From: Castanea sativa
Taxonomy: Eukaryota; Streptophyta; Magnoliopsida; Fagales; Fagaceae
Direction of reading: 5' to 3'
DNA: 64,000 nucleotides
NCBI RefSeq assembly: GCF_040712315.1
Contig: NC_134018.1
Span: 20,305,335-20,369,334, forward strand
The notes beneath the pieces were generated by a model that saw nothing but the letters and a program-made list of their open reading frames with translations, was not told the origin of the DNA and made no database searches. The translations under genes were made by a program, and so were the position numbers. Below are positions 46,784 through 60,391 of this stretch, piece after piece (the first letter of the stretch is position 1; the number at the start of each line of letters is the position of its first letter).

Positions 46784-49700
46784 TCAAAAGCCATGCACCA
46801 TTTTAGGTTTTCCCTGTCTTGAGTTTAGAATACTATCTGTTTCCTCATTTTGATCTATTTTGTCAGCTTTCATGCTCTCTAAAAGCCCATCCACTTCTTT
46901 CCCACCCCTGATATATGCCTTGAACAAAACGTGGTACATTTCCCTGTCCAATGGAACAATAGTCTTCAAAGAGCCCAGAAAAGCTTCAACTTCTTCAATG
47001 CCTCCATTATCACCAAGCCAATTCAATATGCTTGAAATCAGTGTAACTTTAGGCCGCCACCCTTTATTTTCTGCCCGTACAGCCAAAGCTTCCTTCATGC
47101 ATTCAAAAGCCTTCTCCATATTCTGCTTATCCACATAGCCTGCTGCAAGAATTGCCCAACTATTTGGGATTGGAGTCTTCCCTTTATTGACTTTATCTCG
47201 AAGTATAGTTTCAGCTTTTTCAATCAGTCCCTTCTGACAATACCCAATAAGGAGAATGTTTGGCACGCGGAAATCATAACAGTGGCAGGATGACTCCCAC
47301 TCCTCAAGCAACTTTTCAGTTTCTTCGAACTCCCCAAGCTTCACTAGAGAACCCAGCATGGTTATATAATCCCTGTTGATTTGCTTCTTACAGTTGGATT
47401 TTTCAAGTCCCCACAACCTCATCATCTCATCTTTATTTCCAAGACTTGCATAGAGTGAAATTAGATTATTGTAGCCAAGTGCATCTTTATTTACCTTTTC
47501 CTCACATTTTTTCAGGTGCATTAGAGCTTTCTCACGCATACTTGCTTTGATGCAATAGTTGGCCACCATTGAATAAGTGGTCCAGTCCATAGAGATGTGG
47601 GGTATGCTCTCCATTTCTTCTAAAACTTTCTCCATGCTTTTAAGATCAGATCTTGCACCATATGAATTTATGCAAATTTTATAGCTAAAATGGTCAGGGG
47701 AGACACCATTCTCCTTCATTTCTGATAAGACATCAGGGACTTTCTCAATCTGGCCAGTGTTTGTATATAGGCACATGATATCGTTGTAGATGAGAGGACT
47801 GAAAGTAAAACCTATGTCTTTCATCTTCTGCAAGTGAGAGAGGGACTTGTCAACATTGCCTTCCCTGACATAACAATTTAAAAGAGCACCATAAATTTTG
47901 TAAATTTTGTCTTGATCACTCAAGTTATTAAAGTAGTTTTCTGCAGAATCCAGCCCACGAACTCTACCAATCAGATCTAACTGCACAGCCTGATCACCTG
48001 GTGAGAATGAGCAGAGTCCCTTGCTACTCACCCACTCTGAAACCTGCAGCAGAGGATTAACATGGTGACTTCAACTACCATGACAAACAAAAAACCACAG
48101 ATCTCCTAGGCATTTCAAAGTTCGAAAATTAATCAGAAAAAAGAAAAAGGAAGAGTTAGGAGAGAAGCATGATATAAATCTAATAAAAGAGTTTAGGTAG
48201 AAATACAGGAGAGGACACTATATATATACTGTGTGTGTATTGCTGGTGTTTTCCTTTTTTTTGGGGGGTGGGGGTGGTTATGAATGCATCTACGAGCGAG
48301 AAATCATCCTCAAATGTGGATGTAAGATGCACCAAGCCTTAAGCCAGAAGCAGAAAAACTTTCAAAATCTCATTTTTAAAGGTTACTAGCGTCATACATG
48401 TTGAATATATTATTGAAAAACAGTTAACATTGGCTGGAAGATTAATTTTACCGCCGCTCTCACAAATTCACTCAAATCTGGAAATTTTTCTCCTTTCAGT
48501 AAGCCATGGAATGACAGCAATAATCATTTATTTTTCAATAACTCTTTATAGTAGATTTTGCAAATTAAAAAAAAAAAAAAAATGTAATCACTTAAGATAG
48601 ACATATAATATACTAATTGTTTTAAATATTTATGGAGGTCATCCCACAAATGCACCAACTGGCATTGCTAGTATCTTATTCCAAGATGAAGTTTCTATGA
48701 CTAGACAGAATAATCAACCTATGTAAAAAAGCATTAAGAATACACACACACACACAAGGATCCTAATCGTACAAATTTTGCTATTTTAATCTGCCCTCTT
48801 GGTGCCTAGCAAGAGGCCACAAAAATATAGCTTGATGCCAATGCTGAACACCATTCCTTCTGTTATACATTCCTGCACGTGAAAGAGAACTCAAGAAATT
48901 GTTTATGCTCTAAAATGAGCAGGTATGCTCTTCTTGATATTCTAGCTTATTATAGAGATGCCGGAAAATTTACAATCAGAGTACTCCATCCCTTCCCAGA
49001 TCAAACAACTCCAGAAGAGCCTATGAAATCGTCAGCAATGGAAAAGGTAGGAAATAGAGAGAATTTGATGAGGAACACAATTCTTGATTGAAATTCACAT
49101 ACAGGTCTGAGAGCAAAAGAAAGTTTACAAATCCAAAATGTAAAGTTACTAATCCACATGACACCTCCGAGTCCCACTATCTGTAGGATCAGATTTTCAG
49201 GGATTATGGACACACCCTTACTTTCAGTATTTGCTGTGTCAAGAAGATTTCAGTCAACTAACCAAAGCTAGAAGATCCATGTCAAGCAATATATGGTTCA
49301 AATTAGAGATTCAATAAATGGAGAAAGATTTCTGTGTGGGTCCAAAGAACCAACCTTGAATCTGACATCATATGGATACTTAAAAAGGTATATTGCACCA
49401 AGACTAAACAGATGCATCTACCAGCTTTAAACAAGTCAGTCAAAAATATGCACATCAATCCATTCCTTTTTCCACACTAGTATTCCTCGACTCATTTACT
49501 CTGATTTTAAGGGTGAGATTGTGGGTTTACATCTCACTAGCATCTGTAAGTTACCAACAAAAATCATGTTAAACTGTCATATACAATGACTCTTAATTGG
49601 ATACTTCCTCTTGTAGGCAAACATTTTTGGAGTTTTGTAGTTCAGCCAGACTTGAATGGGGATCAGAAAGCTACAACCCAACAAAAGAAATTCACTTTGC

Positions 49701-50701
49701 CATAATGAACCCTAGAAAAGATAAGTTTCATTTCTTAGCATAATTTCATTTCAAAACGCACCAATATTCTGATATGCCAATCAAAATGCATTTCTTTTAA
49801 GTTTCAACACATTTCCCTGAATCATCAAAATAACTTCAGAAACCAAAAATAGACACCAATGGAGTCCAAGCCACTAATATAGGATTTATTTCTGCCTTTG
49901 TACAAGCTCATGAACACTTGCTTATCTAAATGTCAAGCACAAATTATCATATATATATTTCCTGGCAACTCAAAAACCCATCACCCACCACAATTTGCTT
50001 AGAAGATCTTAGCAAAGGAGATTATATAAATTTCAACCCTCTTATAAATTTCATCTTTTGCAGCCAGGAAAAACAAAAGGTTCTCTTAATCTGACCTAGC
50101 CCTTTTGATGAAGAGTTCCTCATTTGCCCAAAACCCAAATAATACACCAAACCCATTCTTTCTTTGTTTAGCTCTTTTTCCGCCTTTTCTCTACAGCCAA
50201 ACAGAGAACCTTCTCAACTGTGAGCAATACAACTCTTTACCATTATTGAAGCAAATTTTCCATCATTCAATCAAAACCAAACAAGCATTTCAAAAAAAAA
50301 CCCAGAGTATCTTTCCTTTTGTTCAACATTTCCAAAGCAGCTACAACAAAACCCTCAAGCTACATTTGAAAAAATAATAATAATTTACTCAGCAACCAAA
50401 CAGAGCATTACCCAGAAAATAAACTGACCTCGAGAGCTTGGTTGTACCGCCTGCGAGCTCGGAGGTCGCGCACAATGCGCTGGAGCTCAAGGCTCTTGAC
50501 TTTGTTGCCTTCTTGCACCCACTGATCAAGAACTGGAACTACACTGAAGGAAGGGTCCCCCATAGGACAAATTCTTGAGAAGAGGTTTCTTCTGCTAGTG
50601 GTACCATGCTTTCCAGTGTTGTAAGATCTTACTATTAGGATTGCATTAGTTGTGAGGTCTCGGGACCTGTTCAGGATTGCGAACATCATTTTTGATGTCA
50701 T
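46784..50701 (-). CDS. P-class pentatricopeptide-repeat protein, two exons, probably mitochondrial
   Basis: PPR proteins bind organellar RNA in a sequence-specific way and act in its processing or translation. Exon 1 is 50701-50429 (91 codons) and exon 2 is 48043-46784 (419 codons plus stop). The donor GAG|GTCAGT and acceptor CAG|GTTTCA join in phase, giving 510 residues. The N-terminus (MTSKMMFAILNRSRD) is rich in Arg and Ser and poor in acid, like a mitochondrial presequence. About nine degenerate 35-residue helical repeats follow (for example YGALLNCYVREGNVDKSL and YNDIMCLYTNTGQIEK). No E, DYW or SMR domain is present. Length and layout fit the small dicot P-class group that includes Arabidopsis At2g20710. 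The intron is 2.4 kb. The reading frame is intact. Confidence 0.92.
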
Positions 50702-51539
50702 GGAATGAAAGAAATTTTTCCAGAATTTGTGTGTGGGGTTTAACAGTTTACCTCGGATTGAGGAGGGTTTTAGTTTAGGATAGGATTTTTGCCTTGTGTC
50801 GAAAAGGGTTTAGGCCTTTAGGGTTTAGGGCCTCTTTGCCTTTGGTCAGCTCTTTCATTTTTTTTTTTAATTGAAATAATGTTCATATCAATTTTCTAAC
50901 CCAGAAAAACAGGTTCTTATATTAAAACAAAAAAAACAAAAAAACAAAAAAAAACATATCTCTCCCTTTTTTTTCCCTCTCATCTTTTTTTTTTTTTTTT
51001 TTTACCTCTTCAACTCTATCAATAATAAATCCAAGTTGATATAATCTCCAAAAAAAAAAAACAAATTGTAAAGAGAGGTTGCTAATTTTATGGGATATGG
51101 AGAGATGTGGTGGAAAAAGAAAAAATTATTTTTTTTAATCTACCTAAAATCTTGGAGTTTTATTTATAGACCATGACTTAAATGGCTCAGAAGCCCCTTA
51201 AATAATAATATAGATAATTATTTCATCTCTATAAAATGTTTTTATATTTTAAAGTTATGTTGTTTGCAGATTAAATAGTTACTAATATCTTATTGATATG
51301 AAATTTGACGTGATTTACCACAAAAAAAAAACATATAACATAATGATAAAATTTTCAAAATATTAATTTACTAAAAAGTTTAGATGATATAATATTACTT
51401 ATCGTCCTTTTAAATCCTTGATATCATTTCTACTTCATAGTATATTTCCTCTCCTCCTTATATCTTAGCCCTTATTATAGAGTTGATAAATGAATTAAAT
51501 GAAATGGAATAGAAATTAATGAAATAGAATGGAAAAGAA
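50702..51539. other. Intergenic, 5' side of the PPR gene
   Basis: Holds the PPR promoter region. 'gggttta' motifs at 50737-50833 ('ggtttaggcctttagggttt') are telobox-like, as often seen upstream of plant housekeeping genes. T and A tracts follow at 50920-51060. No other gene. Confidence 0.5.
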
Positions 51540-52815
51540 ATGTATGATGTACCTCTTGTATGTAGACCTACATATCCATACACTGAGTCTCCTCCTGTTG
51601 ATAATGTGATGTCTTTACTTTGTGGAAAATCAGTCACTAGGGGATCTAAACCGAGGATAAACTCAAGTGACTTGACTGAGCTTATCTATCTTTTCTTTAG
51701 GATAGTATGTCATAACATCTTTCCTATTTCTCACATTCACACCATTCCTTTAGACAAATGTGCTTTTCTTTATGCCTTTTATAACAGGTCCATGTGTTTT
51801 CCTTCCCTATTTATTCTAACAATTGTTAAGGCTTTTAGGAGTACATCTAAAGCACATAGGTAGTTCTTTCCAATGTTATAGGGTGTTGAACTTTCTAAGG
51901 TTATCTGACTTTCCTTCTTTAGAGTTAGTTCATATCACTACCCTATAAGAACCACTTTTCTTAGACAGCAACAAATTCAGATGAAGTGTGTTGAACCAAG
52001 CACTGGGACTTCAAAGCGACCAAGAGGGGAAGCTTCTACTGTTGCTCCTACTTCCAGTGATTAGCCTACTGTTGAGGAGATTAATGTGGATCCTACGGCT
52101 GTTGTAGAACCTGCTAGTGATACTGATACTGTTGATCTTACAATTACTCCTTCTCTTTCACTTCGTGCCATGATGGAGACTTTTATGACCACTCAGGTAG
52201 CACATGGACAGCTTATTAATGAGCTACTCACTGAGGTTGCTACCTTGAGAGCTAATTTTGCTGAGTATAGGAGTGCATTTCCACCTCCTCTACCCGCTGA
52301 TTCTTGATGGTTGCCTTTGGTAGTATGCAACAAAAAGGAGGGGTAGGTTTAGATATTTTCTTGCTCTTGTACTTAGGGGGAGAGTTAGAGAGTTTTTGTA
52401 TTTAGGGGGAGTAGTTTAGTTGATGATGTGATGTATATCATTTTTTATGTATATTTTCTTCTATTGTTCTTGTTCCATAAACATTGATGGTTTATGATTG
52501 ACTATGATGACTATGATGTTTTATTTGATGATCAATCATTTGATATATCTGTCTATCTTTTTATGTTTTGTAAATTCAAGTTTAGTTTTTAAATTTTGGA
52601 TTTCTACTATAATTTTTACACATGTATTTATGGTTTGTTTTGAGTGTTGCAAGAATTTACAGGTTAATTCTTTCTCAATTGCTGTCTATTCTAGCAGTTA
52701 ATAGTTAGTGGATTGTGATGGAATTATATTTGGGCAACACTTTGTAAGTTGGGCTAATTCTTGGGTTGAGCAATTCATATATATGTGTGTTTTGTCATGG
52801 ATTGCCAAATGGGAA
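51540..52815 (+). pseudogene. 3' internal part of an LTR retrotransposon (Copia/Sirevirus-like), truncated
   Basis: The frame 51540-51863 (DVPLVCRPTYPYTESPPVDN, then FFRIVCHNIFPISHIHTIPL) resembles the plant 'putative transposon protein' ORF found in many LTR elements. 52086-52307 (MMETFMTTQVAHGQLINELL) is its usual Pro-ended tail. '(t)agggggagagtt' and 'tagggggagtag' blocks follow. The segment ends 'ttttgtcatggattgccaaa' plus a purine-rich tract before an LTR, a layout typical of Sirevirus-type Copia 3' ends. No pol is present, so the 5' part is missing. Confidence 0.6.
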
Positions 52816-52818
52816 GAT

Positions 52819-53680
52819 TGTTAGGATTTAAAGATTTAGGATTAAATGTTTAGAGTCTCAATTTGTATACGTTGGCAAACCAAGAACAAAAATATGTCTA
52901 TGATAGGTGTTAGACATTGCTCAAAGTGTTTCAAGTCAATACTCAAGAATATTCAAGTTGCAATAAAAAGAATTGAAATTATGTGAAACTAGACCAATCG
53001 AAGAATAAGGTTCGACCAATTGAATATCATAGAAAAATAATTTTTGCAGAATTTTAAATCAGGCCCAAGCTCGCAAAAATGTTTAAGGTTTCAGTCCAAC
53101 ACTTATAAATATAAAAGGAAAACCCTAATTACGTTTTGAAGACTCTGGGAAGACCTGTGAGTTACTTTTGTGAGATCTGAGAGGTTTTATACCTTTTAAC
53201 TCTACAAGTGTCTACCGGAACAAGATCTACAATCAAGTGCTAGTGGAATCTAGTTGTTACAAGATCAACAAGTTGTGATCTAAAACCTTTTAGTATGATC
53301 TCAAAGTCACAAACATGGGAGTTTGTGTCTAGCAAATCCAAGTGAGGAGTCTGTGGATTCAGAACTTGTACGTGGTCGTGTCAGTAAGTTACTACTAGAG
53401 GTAACAATAGATTTAGGGTTAAATCTTTTGTAAAAGTTTCAATTCTTGTAGTGGATTTGTTTTACCTTGAGGATAGTTAGGTCAAATCCTCTTCAGGTTT
53501 TTACCTTAAGAAGGTTTGTTTCATTGGTTTTCCTAGGTGATCATATTAGTGTGTTTTTTATTTTTTCTGTTGTTGTGCATGATATGACCTCTCTTTGTTT
53601 AACCTAGATCTCATAATTAAACTAAGTAATTACTTGATTAATATATAAAATTAAACAACCTGCTTTAAGGGGTCTAAACA
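52819..53680 (+). repeat. 3' LTR of the truncated Copia-type element
   Basis: About 862 bases from TGTTAGGATT to ggtctaaaca, preceded by the purine tract aaatgggaagat. No partner LTR is in the window, so no target duplication can be tested. 'aaacaaacaaacaaacaaa' follows. Confidence 0.7.
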
Positions 53681-54540
53681 AACAAACAAACAAAATTAAA
53701 GCTCATTCCAATTATGCATTAGTTAGAAAGGGAAAATGGCTAATAATCTAAAGTTCATCAACGTTATTCTAGTTTCATCCTCCTCATTAATATAGGTAAA
53801 TTATTTCATACATTTTTTTATGGTTCCATCGCTCAAATATATTCTCTACCTTCAAACTAACAAAGTATATCATTGTTAGCTTTAAATGCATTAGGACTTA
53901 GGCATATTCATATAATTTTATTAGAAAATGTGTGTGCATGGATTTATTTGAAGAGTTGCTTAAGTATACTTCTAAATGTAACTTGAAAAATATACTTCAA
54001 TTCATGAAAAAAAAAAATCAAATGATAGAATTTTAAGAGAGAAATGAACAACACCTAAGTACTATACTTAAATCTTGCTCTTTGCGAAATATGTGTGCTA
54101 TTTTATGTGTCATAGGCTAGAGTCCGGCTCAAAATTGTATTGATTACAAATGTGTGTGCTATTTTTTTTTCACCCTTCTTGCACTACAATAATGCGACAT
54201 TGTCTACGTATAAATGAAATGTATGGCCCTGTTATCAATGTGGGCCTCAATTTTTTGTCTTTTGTGTAGCCTATATAAAGATTTCTTAGGGCACATTTCA
54301 TTTCCCGAATGAAAATTATGATATGAATAGTAATTTTTATTATTGAGAAAAAAAATTTTGTAATGGAATAATTATTCTTATTCATAATTTTGGTTGCGCT
54401 ATATGAAAAAATTATAAAATATGAGTCATATAAATTTTTTTTTTATAGAAATATTCCATATTTTGTTTATCTTCGATATTAGAACATTCCATTAGAATAA
54501 ATTGATATCCATATAAAAGTTAATGAAATTCCTTTTAAAG

Positions 54541-54738
54541 TCTGTTTGGATACCGCTTATTGCTGAAAACTGAAAACACTATAGTAAAATAAATATTAAA
54601 GGTGTGAATAATGCCGTGGAACTCAGTTTTAAAGTTAGATTTGTATTTTTTCATACTTGCGGGTCCCGTGAACAGTGCACAGGGCCTAAAAAAAACGCAG
54701 ACACACTGAAAATGTGCAAACGCGCTATCCAAACTCAC
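54541..54738. mobile_element. hAT-like MITE, about 198 bp
   Basis: Ends 'tctgtttggata' and, inverted, 'gtgagtttggata'. The 8-bp duplication is ttttaaag (54533-54540) and atttaaag (54739-54746), 7 of 8. The interior carries 'ccgtgaacagtgcac', a motif seen in many small plant hAT MITEs. Confidence 0.72.
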
Positions 54739-55095
54739 ATTTAAAGCGATTACTCATTGGACCAGATTGAAGCTAAAATGAATGAGATATTGCAAAAATA
54801 TTTATAAAAAAAAAAAAAACCTGCCCAACATATTGATATTCAATCAAGAATTAATTACTCTATCTCTTTAACTTATATTTAGGGAAAAATGAAATTACAA
54901 ATATCACTAGCTCCTGATTTTGGGAGCTATACATATGTGAATTACAAGCAAAATAATTAAACAAATCATGCATGGTACAATGACTTCCATAAATGTCGTT
55001 GTCCTCAATTTCACTAAAATAATGTAATAGATGTCCTTGAACCATCAAAAAGCTATTTGTTCTTGGACATGTTAGTGTCACAAAGGTGCAACGAA

Positions 55096-57598
55096 TTAAG
55101 AGAACTGGTTTTGGGAAGAAAATGTCTGCCCAAACTTCCATGTCGAAGGAACAACATTGGAAAATTGTAGAGTTTTTCCGTCAACCAAATTGAGCTTAAA
55201 TGACAGTTTTTGGCCTCGAAGATCGATGCTACTTTGCCAGTTTGCACCCCAATTCCTGTGCATGGGAACCCAACTTCTTAAATTGGAACCTGTTATCCAT
55301 ACAGCCTTCACGTCACCACTACCGCCAACATTAGAAATCATCACCATGTTGAAATTTGATTGTCCCTTCAAGGTGAAACGAACTCCGCCTCTCCTTTTGC
55401 ATGAGACCCTTCAATTATTTACACATCGTAATTCAGTATATTAGATACAAGAGAAAGTATATGAACATAACTTTCGTACCTCAATTTTAATATGTGTGAC
55501 TATAAATGATGGATATCTATACAAGCATATATTATCAAGTTGTAATAAAATGTGTGGTTGTAGAAGACTAGTTTCCTTCTTTTAAAGTGGTTTAAAGGGA
55601 TTATTATATTTGCTGAATTCAGTTTATCATATTCAATATATTTTATATTTAGAAAATTACATTTTAGACCCTAAAAATTAGGAGTATGAAAAACACTTAT
55701 GTTTGTAAGGTATAAATTAAATTCTAATTTTTTTAAATAAGACATTAAATCCTATAGTAACTATTCAACCTTTGCACCAAATGTACCTAAATGTTAAATG
55801 TAATTAAACCTTTGTGAGATATTTTTGTTAAAAAAATTAAACAAATTAAACTCTTAACATATATTAAACCTCAAATTCAATTTTATTTCACTTAAATGTT
55901 ATGTGTTTAGTTTAATAATTTAAAAACCTCACATTTTCATTTGTTACGTTTTAAATTATATGGATTAATTTGTTTCAATCTACCTTAAACTATAGGTTCA
56001 ATTTGTATTTTAACTTGCTTTTAAAATGTAAATTTTTGCCAGAGTATTAATCATGACACTTAAGTAAAACATATAATTTCATTCATCTCTCGAATTCATT
56101 TAAATGTTACAAGTATTTAAATACAAATCTAAAATGTAGAGTAAATATTATTATGAATTTAAAGAAATAGTCAATGCTATGTCATTTAATATTTTAAATG
56201 AAAAGAAGATTTTATACATTATTAGATTCATGAAATATAATCTTAATCATGAAATAGATCCTCTCTCCATTTTAAATGAAATATTGAAGATCATGTTCCC
56301 TACGACCAACTTTGCAAGAACCTCAAAAAAAAAAAAAAAAAACTTTGCATAATTGCATTTTTTTTACACATCACATTTATTGTTTTTTTTTATAGGTTTA
56401 TTTTCTAGTTTAATTTTTTTTTTCTTTCAATACAATTGAGGTTATAATCAAATGCTATGGTTTCTTAATATCTATTGCACTCTAAGGTGAATGTTAGCTG
56501 GCTGTTAAGCTTAAAAGACCCTTCAAAGATAGAATCTTTCTCTTTCACTAAAAGTTTTTTTTCTTTTTTTACAAGATATAAATTTTACTCTAGTCTAATA
56601 TAAGTATTTATGTATGTAAAGTTTTATTTTGAAAACTTGAACTTCGGCTGCTCCTTATACTCTACAAGCACTTATGCTTGTAGAGTAACGATTATGTTAG
56701 GAGTGCACGGTTGTAAAACACATTGTATTTAATTAATGAAAAATATTGTTCAACATGAATGAAGCTCTAGTCATTAATTGTTTTTACCTTTTATACAGTA
56801 CAGGAACAATGCCTTCATTGCCCTGTCGTGCAATGCGAAAGAAAGCAGACATGGACATGTCAAAATGATCGTGAGGGGGATCACACCACCCTCCATTGTT
56901 ATTTGGAGGACAGAAATTGGTGGCGGTCACTGACATAATGCGGCGCGGAAGGCACCACTTAGGATCAAGCCTGTAGTTGCACATCACTTGGTAGCAAGCA
57001 CCACATGCCTCACCACTTCTGAAAAGTGTACCACTAACAGCAGCTGTATTCACTCCAAACCCAGCGTGAAAAGTGTTATCATAGCCACAAGCTCCACCTA
57101 TATATTAAGATCAATGTTTCAAATTTAAATAATTCTGAGACATGATATATACTCAATTGAAGACTACTGAGAAATAGTAGAAACTCACAACCTAAAATAG
57201 AAGAAGAAATTTGGTTTGCATACGGGTGTTCTGTTTTTAAATGCAATATGCTTGTGAGTGAAACACACAGGTTGGACTTACAAAAGACGGCTTATTAAGT
57301 TGTAACCAATGAAAGAGATATGAAACAAGTGATAGAACTGAAGTGATGCTAGTTATATATATATCCAAATATCAATCTAAAATTAATTTACAGGCATTGC
57401 CAACTTTTGTGTTACCTAGTATTTATATATATACTCAAAATGTGACTTACCAAGGGTAGTGGGGTTCTGATTGGCTCCATAGAAAGTAGCATGGCCGTTA
57501 AGCCAATTGTTTACTTGACCGTTGATGCCCTTGAAATCCACAGTAACAAGGAAAACAAGGCACAAAAGGAAAACCGAAGGAATTTTTGCAGACCCCAT
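55096..57598 (-). CDS. Alpha-expansin, three exons
   Basis: Alpha-expansins loosen cell walls at acid pH without hydrolysis, acting at cellulose-xyloglucan contacts after secretion. Exons: 57598-57451, 57097-56788, 55408-55096; 771 bases, 256 residues, phases consistent. A signal peptide covers about residues 1-27 (hydrophobic VFLLCLVFLVTV). The double-psi beta-barrel domain carries HATFYG, GGACGY, SGEACGACYQV, the catalytic-site-like HFDMS and conserved cysteines. The C-terminal CBM63-like domain carries GGVRFTLKGQ, NVGGSGDVKAVWI, RNWGANWQS and FGQTFSS. The loop before GGWC is short (PPNNNGGWC; most alpha-expansins have NNALPNNAGGWC) and CLPRR replaces CLPGS, which points to the divergent EXPA22-25-like clade. 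No breaks. Confidence 0.94.
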
Positions 57599-57688
57599 TT
57601 AGCTGTTCAAAGTTCAAACACACTTAAAATCCTTGAAGAAAGAGCCTGCTCTTATAGATTAAGAACGCGGTTGTCGGTGATTACTATA

Positions 57689-57690
<2 letters not shown>

Positions 57691-57735
<45 letters not shown>
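57691..57735. repeat. (TA)n microsatellite in the expansin promoter
   Basis: About 22 TA repeats, 93 bases upstream of the expansin start codon, likely close to the core promoter. Length changes here could affect expression. Confidence 0.9.
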
Positions 57736-57738
<3 letters not shown>

Positions 57739-57739
57739 T

Positions 57740-60390
57740 TTATCTAATAAAAGGGAATGATTAAATTACAGATACAATAATATCAGATTTTCAAAGAACG
57801 CGTTTCTTCACGTCCTATAAAGTACGGAATGACATCGTACGGGTGGGTTGACACTCGACAGTTTGAGACATTGTGAGAGCTGGTGCATGTGATGGTTTTG
57901 TTCTATATGTTGGAAGTCGGTGATTCGTACTTCGTACGTCAATACCATATTGAAAGGAAAATGCTACTTATTGTAGCGGGAAGGAAAACGCTACGTACTC
58001 TCTAGAGATTTTTTGTTGTTGATTGCATTGCATAGTACATGTTGTTCAGATTGTGTCTACTTGGATCCACCTGCTATTCATAACAATTTTAGCAGAGCCA
58101 ATATGTTCCTAGCTATCGGCCAGAGTAGCAGCTTCAATATTTCCTTTAATTTAATTTCCATAGATGTTTCCATTCCATTTTGTCTAAAATGGACCCCGAA
58201 GATTATAACAATAATTTGTTGTATTGCTACTTAGCTAGCATGCTGCTATGGCTAGATACAATACATCTCAAGTTATTTTTTTTATATAGAAATTACACTA
58301 ACCTGTCTTCGAATATTGTACAAAACAACAGCTCCTAAGTTTTGTGATTAGTATATATACAACAGGTACCAAGAATTTCTTATTTTGATTTTGAGTTGAC
58401 ATATTTAATTTGTGGACTAAGCTAACATATCCTTCCTAAGAAATAAAAATTCCTAATTCTCCTTATTGATGATCTTTTTTTTTTTTTTTTCTTTTTCTAT
58501 TGAGTTGCTTGATTTGTCCAAAAACTAGGTGGGTATAAATGCTTAAATAAAAAAATGTTTAGGAAAAGAAAAAAAAAAAAAAGGGATTTAAAATGGAATC
58601 ATTTTTACCAAACTTTTGCGATCATTACCATGTCCTTATATTTCAAGAGGAGGCTAAGATAATTTTTCTTTTTTCAACTCTAGTGTAGCTGGATTAAATG
58701 CAAAGAAAAAGTTCGTTGTTGGAAGATAAGAGAGAAGGCAAGAGGTACATGTAAAATGGCATAAAAAATTGTAATCCTTGTCACAGTTAAACTCATGCCG
58801 ATCTTCCTAAGTAATTTGACAATGTGAGTCCTAGTCTCTCATTGTTTCGTTCAAAACTTGAAGAAATTAACGCCGAGCCATTATGTAACCTTCCAATCCA
58901 ATCCCAGTCTAATTTAAAAAGATAACTGCAGCAATATGTCCCATTAATTTTCCTTCACAATAATATATAATTTTTTTTTTCTTTCTAAAAAAATCCTTTT
59001 TAAGACAGTTCACTGCTTTTCCATATGGCATACGTATGTGTGACCGAAAGAAGAGGCCAATACGTGGATAACACCGACGGTTGAATTAATGTACAGATTG
59101 CACTAGGAAACACATTCACATGCACCAGCTTTCTCATTGTCTCAAATTCTTTCTCTACTTTCAACAGGATGGGAGAAAAACGCGTTTTATAAAAATGGGA
59201 ATTTGATTTGTTTCATTACTTTGTTTTGGAAAAATTTAGAGATATATGGACTCTCTTAATTAATTGGAGTCTACAAATATATAGAGTTTCTTTCTTTAAA
59301 AGTTGTAACTTGCGTGTGCAACCCTTCCACCCTCTCTTATGGACCAGCATATCGTTACTTTCCAAAATGTTTTTATATATTAAGGAGAGACGCATTTCTA
59401 ATTTGATAACTTTAGCTTATAATAAACTTTTTAAATTATTTTCAGAAAACACAAGAAAAGAAAGGCTTGCAATGGAACTTTAAAAAAAAAAATGATGGAA
59501 TAACACTTATGATCTAGTTATAAATGAAACTTCCTCAAAGCTGTCCTTGTAAAAATGACATTTAATGACCATTGAGTAAACTTAATTATGAAATTTTTCA
59601 CTACAATATCTTATCGAAGTCTCAACATTGATATATCTTCGATATTTTATTTCAATTTTACCATAAGGAATGTGACTTACTTTTCAAATTTTGGGGGGTT
59701 AAAATTAGGGTTTACAATAATGACTTATTTTGCTCTGATAGAAAAACTTCAGTTGATGCTTTCAAGAAAGATGGCATCCTTGATTTCTATTAATGTTTAT
59801 ATATCTTGGAAGAAGAGGTACCCAATATTGACATATTATTCTGAAATCATATAGACTATAGAACGATAGTCCCCGATTCTTATTAACTATTTTTCTTTTG
59901 TGATTATATGCATTTTAATTTTTACAATCCCATGGGAATTGAAAAGCAACGTCATTGATTTCCTGTAATGCTAGTAGACTTTGGAAGAAAATTAATAGCA
60001 ATATTTCTAGCAAGGCACATTGAGATAGAGCTAGCCCACTACAAATTAACCTGATCTACCTTGTAAACTTTTAAAGAACTCCTGAACAAGAAATTAAGTG
60101 CAACTTTTACTTTGAGATTCGTTTCTTGAATAAGTTTATACTTTATAAGACTTGAATGATGGCGTAAACCATGGCTGGTCAATTATGTTACCCTCCCGTT
60201 TCCTGGAAATAGCATGCTAATAGCTAATAACTAATAAGACTGGCTTGGCAATTGGCATGATCTCACAGTCTATCTTGTTCGCTCTGAAATGTTTTGGCAG
60301 AAATCTCAAACCTTCTTACTCTTAAGTCAAACTAGATTATTGATTAACTTTTTATTAATTGTCCTCTCGAATCTCCTTATGTCTTTTTCA
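57740..60390. other. Intergenic, no gene recognised
   Basis: Apart from A/T tracts (for example 58471-58490, 58569-58582) and short unsupported frames, nothing identifiable. The frames at 58013, 59208 and 59588 have no family features. Confidence 0.5.
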
Positions 60391-60391
60391 A

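Noticed and set aside
46860..47138. Plus-strand 92-residue frame
   Set aside because: Antisense shadow of the PPR coding exon.
55157..55444. Plus-strand 95-residue frame
   Set aside because: Antisense shadow of expansin exon 3.
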